The notes under the pieces are model-generated. The model searched no databases and was not told the origin of the DNA. It saw only the letters and a program-made list of their open reading frames with translations. The position numbers and the translations under genes were made by a program. From assembly GCA_013076295.1 (NCBI GenBank), contig RQOL01000824.1, forward strand, positions 124,001-188,000: a stretch of 64,000 nt of DNA, written 5' to 3'. Numbering within the stretch: the stretch's first letter is position 1; each line of letters begins with the position of its first letter. Positions 61,801 to 64,000 of this stretch are shown in pieces. Origin of the DNA: Sanderia malayensis. Lineage: Eukaryota; Cnidaria; Scyphozoa; Semaeostomeae; Pelagiidae.

Positions 61801-63821
61801 CTCATCATCATTATCAGTAGTTCGTGCCACTATGTACAGGCTGACGAGCTCTGACGACTTCCACGTCCTGCTCCAATCTTGTCTCTTTTAAGTTAGTTGG
61901 AGCCATCTTCCGTTTTCAATTTTTGCAATACTGCTCCTCTCCTCCATCTATGTCTTGGTGTTTTTTCTCTTTTTTACGTCTTTTTCCGTTTTTCGATGTC
62001 CATTCTGTCATCCCTTTTATCCACTGTATTGTCCATTCTTGCAACATGTCGTGTCCATTCGCCTGTCATCTTCATCGCTCGCTCAGTTATATCCAAAATT
62101 ATATTGCCGGCTCATCAAGAACTGATCATGGATCATTTCACCTTAATTCTGCCTGTGTTCAAAGTAGCTTCTTTCGGTCGCAATATAGCAAGGCATAACT
62201 TTGTTCTCGTCAAACCGAGTCACATCGTAGCCCCACTATACTAATTGTCTGTAAATATCTTGCTTATGCCTCATGAACTGTCATGAATAGCTTTTTTTAG
62301 CCGCATGTATTATATTATTGCTCAAGGTTTTTTCTTCTCATTTTTAGTACGTTTGATAGCTGGAGACAGTCTACACGTGCCAAAGGCGACCGCAAAAGCA
62401 CCTTGAAAGAATACAAGAAGAGAAAAGAGAATGTGAAGGTTTGCTTTAGTTAACTTACTATGCTTGCTGTAGATTCTTTGAACGTAGTAGAGAATTTACT
62501 GTTACCATTCCAGAGTTGTATACATATTCCAATACATACTTGAGGGTTTTAAAGAATATCGTATATATTATACTATATATTTCCAAGTACATTTCACAAC
62601 ACTTTATTAACACATGTGAAATGCATTTGAAAAAATATTATATGCGATGTCTTTTAAAAGCATCAAAATGCATTTGCTTGCGTAGCTGTGCTGAATCTAG
62701 TACGGGATATTCATTACCTTTCTTGTACAGCTTATATAGTTTACTTAAATTAATCAATGCAATAATCAACACTCGCATGTGTAGTGACTCCATATCGGTT
62801 ACATTCATAAACAAGACAATTTGTTTTCCCAACCCTTCAGCCTATGTATAACAGACGAAACATATTTACTGGAAGCGCCCATGGCTCTTAAGAGCTGTTG
62901 GCCCGAGGCGGTTGACAAAGATCGGTCCAAATCATATAAAGTGAAATTTCACATCATTCTATATCTATTATTCTTTTTATCTAATAATTCTGATATTTAT
63001 TGTTTGTTTTATCACCCTCCAGCTAACTGCAACGTTTCGGTTTTGGAAAAGAGCAGCTAGCGAATCAAGGAAAACGAAGAAACTTGACGAGGTTTATTAT
63101 TTGTTATTTCTCATGCTTTTTTCATTCACTTCTGCTTTATTATATTTATTTTCATTTTTATTTGCTCTTCTTATCTGCCTCTACTGATATCTTTTTTTTT
63201 CTTATATACCACGAAACCCCCATGTAATTTCAACCTCTTTAGCAGTCGCCTTTTCTTCATTCTGATCACAGAGTGTTGGAGCCCACCTTTCTATACTCCT
63301 ATAATGTTATTGTATTTAATGATGGACCTTATCCCAGTGATATTTTTCTTACACCACCGTTTATCCCCACAGATTCACATGCAAATTGCCATGGCTCATC
63401 ACCGCGATAAACTTCTGTAAGTTAAGCATTGCTTTGATGTCAATTTAATTGAATCTTTAATTTTTGAATGTTTCTACTTGAGCCATGTATAGCACATATA
63501 CTGTACAATTTTTATTAAGCCCGTGGGGGGTCTTATTTATTTTTAAGGTTTTAGAGGTGGGCTTATAAGAGAGTAAAGCTGAGCTTTTACGATATTTGAT
63601 ATTTGTCATATTTTAATACATGCAGTCAGTTTTCATCTCATCATCAGCAGAAATAAATAAGATTGCAAATTTTTTTTTCTTATAGAGACAAATGTTTTTA
63701 CAGTTGGAGGAACGAAAATATTGTCGAAAAGTTGAGAAAGAAGCAAACTTCGACAGCATTACAAAAATATTTCACTGCATGGAAACAGGTTTCTCTATAT
63801 GCAAGCAAGGCTGAGAAAGTA
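37842..63821 (+). CDS. SFI1: Giant SFI1-like centrin-binding repeat protein (3' end beyond window)
   Basis: Forty-two exons, all phase-consistent, encode at least 2,141 aa with no stop. Exons 1-14: 37842-37862, 40171-41447, 41939-42053, 42165-42244, 42582-42801, 43441-43526, 43680-43793, 44083-44169, 44416-44505, 44618-44674, 44858-44992, 45379-45457, 45941-46092, 46793-46927. Exons 15-28: 47191-47288, 47702-47888, 48106-48210, 48910-48998, 49530-49645, 50832-51007, 51410-51944, 52163-52294, 52697-52957, 53487-53630, 54372-54574, 54886-54973, 55235-55294, 55454-55511. Exons 29-42: 55714-55858, 56235-56325, 56505-56717, 57255-57306, 57937-58081, 58695-58785, 59250-59432, 60053-60112, 60576-60633, 60965-61109, 62348-62438, 63023-63091, 63374-63417, 63686-63821. 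From exon 4 on, nearly every exon has one or more AF..W / LF.KW(K,R) motifs (AFRQW, LFTKW, FYYKW, FSKW, AFRSW), the Sfi1 repeat that binds centrin along a long helix. Sfi1 acts in centrosome or basal-body duplication and contractile fibres. The human protein is about 1,240 aa, so this one is far longer. The start ATG in exon 1 is inferred. Confidence 0.85.
39567..39736. mobile_element. MITE-like palindromic repeat in SFI1-like intron 1
   Basis: Imperfect inverted ends (TGTATACACTACACAAACTA against TGTTTACACTGCACAAACCA) enclose GAACCCGGGTTAG-type palindromes. The style resembles the TTA-flanked MITE at 688, whose ends also contain GTTTACA, but no target duplication is clear. Confidence 0.55.
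39893..39930. repeat. Perfect 17-bp inverted repeat with 4-base loop
   Basis: AGTGAACTCTATATAAG, loop ACTT, then the exact reverse complement. It lies in intron 1 of the SFI1-like gene, about 240 bp before exon 2. As RNA it would form a very stable hairpin. Confidence 0.75.
40171..41447 (+). CDS. SFI1: SFI1-like gene, large N-terminal exon
   Basis: This 1,277-bp exon encodes about 425 residues of charged, Ser/Lys/Asn-rich, low-complexity sequence with no Trp repeats. It has several SP and TP sites (SPKRQRKELETPG, ETPVKEL, SPTYYSPKIPK), as expected for a phosphorylated disordered tail. It joins the preceding exon in phase 0 and the next (41,939) in phase 2. A longer open frame runs 80 bases past the donor into the intron. 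Confidence 0.8.
43006..43173. mobile_element. pogo-like MITE, copy 1
   Basis: Starts CAGTCGAC and ends GTGACTG followed by TA, with inner TTCGAAC and GAGTTCGGAC blocks and a shared ACACCCCGGGGAAGC word. The better-preserved copy at 61,169 shows the full TA flanks. It is intronic in the SFI1-like gene. Confidence 0.6.
47036..47107 (+). tRNA. tRNA-Asp (GTC), intronic
   Basis: A 72-nt cloverleaf. The acceptor stem TCCTCGG pairs with CCGGGGA, the D arm follows, the anticodon stem CCCGC/GCGGG has loop CTGTCAC with anticodon GTC, and the T arm has GGTTCAATTC. A T-run (TATTTTTAC) follows as a Pol III terminator. It lies in intron 14 of the SFI1-like gene on the same strand. Confidence 0.95.
49211..49382. 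mobile_element. MITE of TACCGTAAATCC family, copy 1
   Basis: Inverted ends CCGTAAATCCTCGAATAAGC flanked by TA at 49,209-49,210 and 49,383-49,384. The interior GCAAGGATATTGAG and TTTGCAAATAAGCCCC blocks recur in the opposite orientation at 58,226-58,491. Non-coding, in intron 18. Confidence 0.75.
49715..49995. repeat. Minisatellite of AATCCTAATGTAATCC units
   Basis: About a dozen imperfect units of 18-20 bp (AATCCTAATGTAATCCAATG and variants with AACCCTATG or TCAGTGTAATTC) in intron 19. A higher-order unit of about 90-110 bp is visible because the TCAGTGTAATTCAAATGAAT stretch returns. Confidence 0.85.
50088..50734. mobile_element. 647-bp foldback element with TTAA duplication
   Basis: Two arms, 50,088-50,370 and 50,449-50,734, are reverse complements with only about three differences and end CAATGAATAGAATCACC. 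TTAA lies outside both ends (50,084-50,087 and 50,735-50,738), which fits a piggyBac-type target. The 78-bp centre contains an extra inverted copy of part of the arm (GAGAAAAACCTGTGCTC). No coding capacity. It lies in intron 19 just before exon 20. Confidence 0.8.
51410..51944 (+). CDS. SFI1: SFI1-like gene, central Ser/Pro-rich exon
   Basis: The exon opens with one Trp repeat (LETAFDAWKNFIKEQLQDAV) and then turns into 140 residues of Ser/Pro-rich sequence with many SP sites (PLSPLPISPL, SPASLSPEH, RPRSPLSLRS). It continues in exon 22 (52,163-52,294) with more of the same. This disordered island splits the repeat array into two halves and may be a hinge or phosphorylation platform. Confidence 0.8.
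55055..55126 (+). tRNA. tRNA-Asp (GTC), intronic, second copy
   Basis: Identical in sequence to the copy at 47,036, with anticodon GTC and a following TTTTTAC terminator. Several flanking bases are also shared (GTAG before, GGAyATTTTTACA after), so the two arose by duplication of a slightly larger unit. It lies in intron 26 of the SFI1-like gene. Confidence 0.95.
57014..57047. repeat. 14-bp inverted repeat, 6-base loop
   Basis: GTTTGACTCTCAAC, loop CTAGCT, then the exact reverse complement, in intron 31. Just before it is a TACAGTCGAATCTCGC word like the ends of the pogo-like MITEs, so it may belong to a decayed copy. Confidence 0.55.
57478..57697. repeat. Pyrimidine-rich tandem repeat (CTTTGCTTTTGCTTA)
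   Basis: Around fifteen units of 15-18 bp, alternating TTCTTTGCTTTTGC, TTACTTTGG and TTCTTTGTTCTTGC variants, in intron 32. Almost no purine other than G of TTTG. Open frames through it are low-complexity artefacts. Confidence 0.85.
58226..58491. mobile_element. MITE of TACCGTAAATCC family, copy 2
   Basis: Inverted ends CCGTAAATCCTCGAATA with TA on both sides (58,224-58,225 and 58,492-58,493). It is longer (266 bp) than the copy at 49,211 and in opposite orientation. It lies in intron 33. Confidence 0.75.
61169..61350. mobile_element. pogo-like MITE, copy 2
   Basis: A 182-bp element starting CAGTCAACGCTGTC and ending GATTTGACTG, with TA at 61,167-61,168 and 61,351-61,352. Inner TTCGAATTAC and GAGTTCGAATTACACGAG words repeat. 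Ends beginning CAGT with a TA duplication suggest a pogo/Tigger-type origin. It lies in intron 38. Confidence 0.7.
61697..61768 (+). tRNA. tRNA-Gly (TCC), intronic
   Basis: A 72-nt cloverleaf with acceptor stem GCGTCGG/CCGACGC, anticodon loop CTTCCAA (anticodon TCC), and T arm CGGGTTCGACTCCCGG. CCTTTTAC follows as terminator. It lies in intron 38 of the SFI1-like gene, in sense orientation. Confidence 0.95.
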
Positions 63822-64000
63822 GTAAGTATATGGTTCTGTGTGTGCTTTGCCGAAGGTGCCAATGTAGAGAGGGTATTTTCAAGTGAAGTTAACCAATGTT
63901 TCTCTGTTTTCTACTCTGGAATCTTATATTAAATAAACTTAGTGAACTGCACACATTTTTAATAAGAATAATGTTTATTTTTATGTTTATATTAAGGATA
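63822..64000. other. Intron 42 of SFI1-like gene, cut by window edge
   Basis: The donor GTAAG follows exon 42 at 63,822. No acceptor or further exon is visible before the end, so the gene continues to the right. Confidence 0.7.

Overview
The window is animal nuclear DNA: spliced genes with GT-AG introns, AT-rich intergenic DNA, dispersed MITEs, a Ty3/gypsy LTR retrotransposon, a LINE fragment and two GIY-YIG retroelements of Penelope type. The repeat types and gene models suggest an invertebrate metazoan, perhaps a cnidarian. That is an inference from protein style and has low certainty. Nothing bacterial or viral was seen.

Region 1 (about 1-21,900) is a graveyard of transposons. A minus-strand Ty3/gypsy element runs from gag at about 15,014, beside a primer-binding site and the edge of a 5' LTR at 15,100-15,120, to the end of pol at 1,332. 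It is decayed by frameshifts and stops. It is split by two clean insertions: a 787-bp MITE at a TA site (3,920-4,706) and an 8,464-bp element with 80-bp terminal inverted repeats and a TATA duplication (4,741-13,204). The large insert holds further layers: a foldback structure with arms of about 1.2 kb and a LINE reverse-transcriptase tail in its loop (5,197-8,977), a GC-richer tandem repeat (9,050-9,430), and a nearly perfect 2.84-kb palindrome of a truncated GIY-YIG (Penelope-like) retroelement (9,861-12,744). A second, unrelated GIY-YIG retroelement remnant lies at 19,917-20,710.

Region 2 (21,913-63,821 and beyond) holds four protein genes, all on the plus strand. They are RNA polymerase II subunit RPB4 (4 exons, 142 aa), a calmodulin-like EF-hand gene whose first exon is only the ATG (5 exons, 151 aa), a POM121-like membrane nucleoporin (11 exons, 1,417 aa, FG repeats mostly in one 2.3-kb exon), and a very large SFI1-like centrin-binding repeat gene. 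I could trace 42 exons of the last gene with fully consistent splice phases. They encode at least 2,141 aa, and the gene leaves the window before a stop codon.

The introns of the SFI1-like gene host three tRNA genes on the same strand (two Asp-GTC, one Gly-TCC), several MITEs, a TTAA-flanked 647-bp foldback element and two simple tandem arrays. The four protein genes do not form a pathway. The adjacency of an EF-hand protein gene to a gene for an EF-hand-binding scaffold is the most suggestive functional link.
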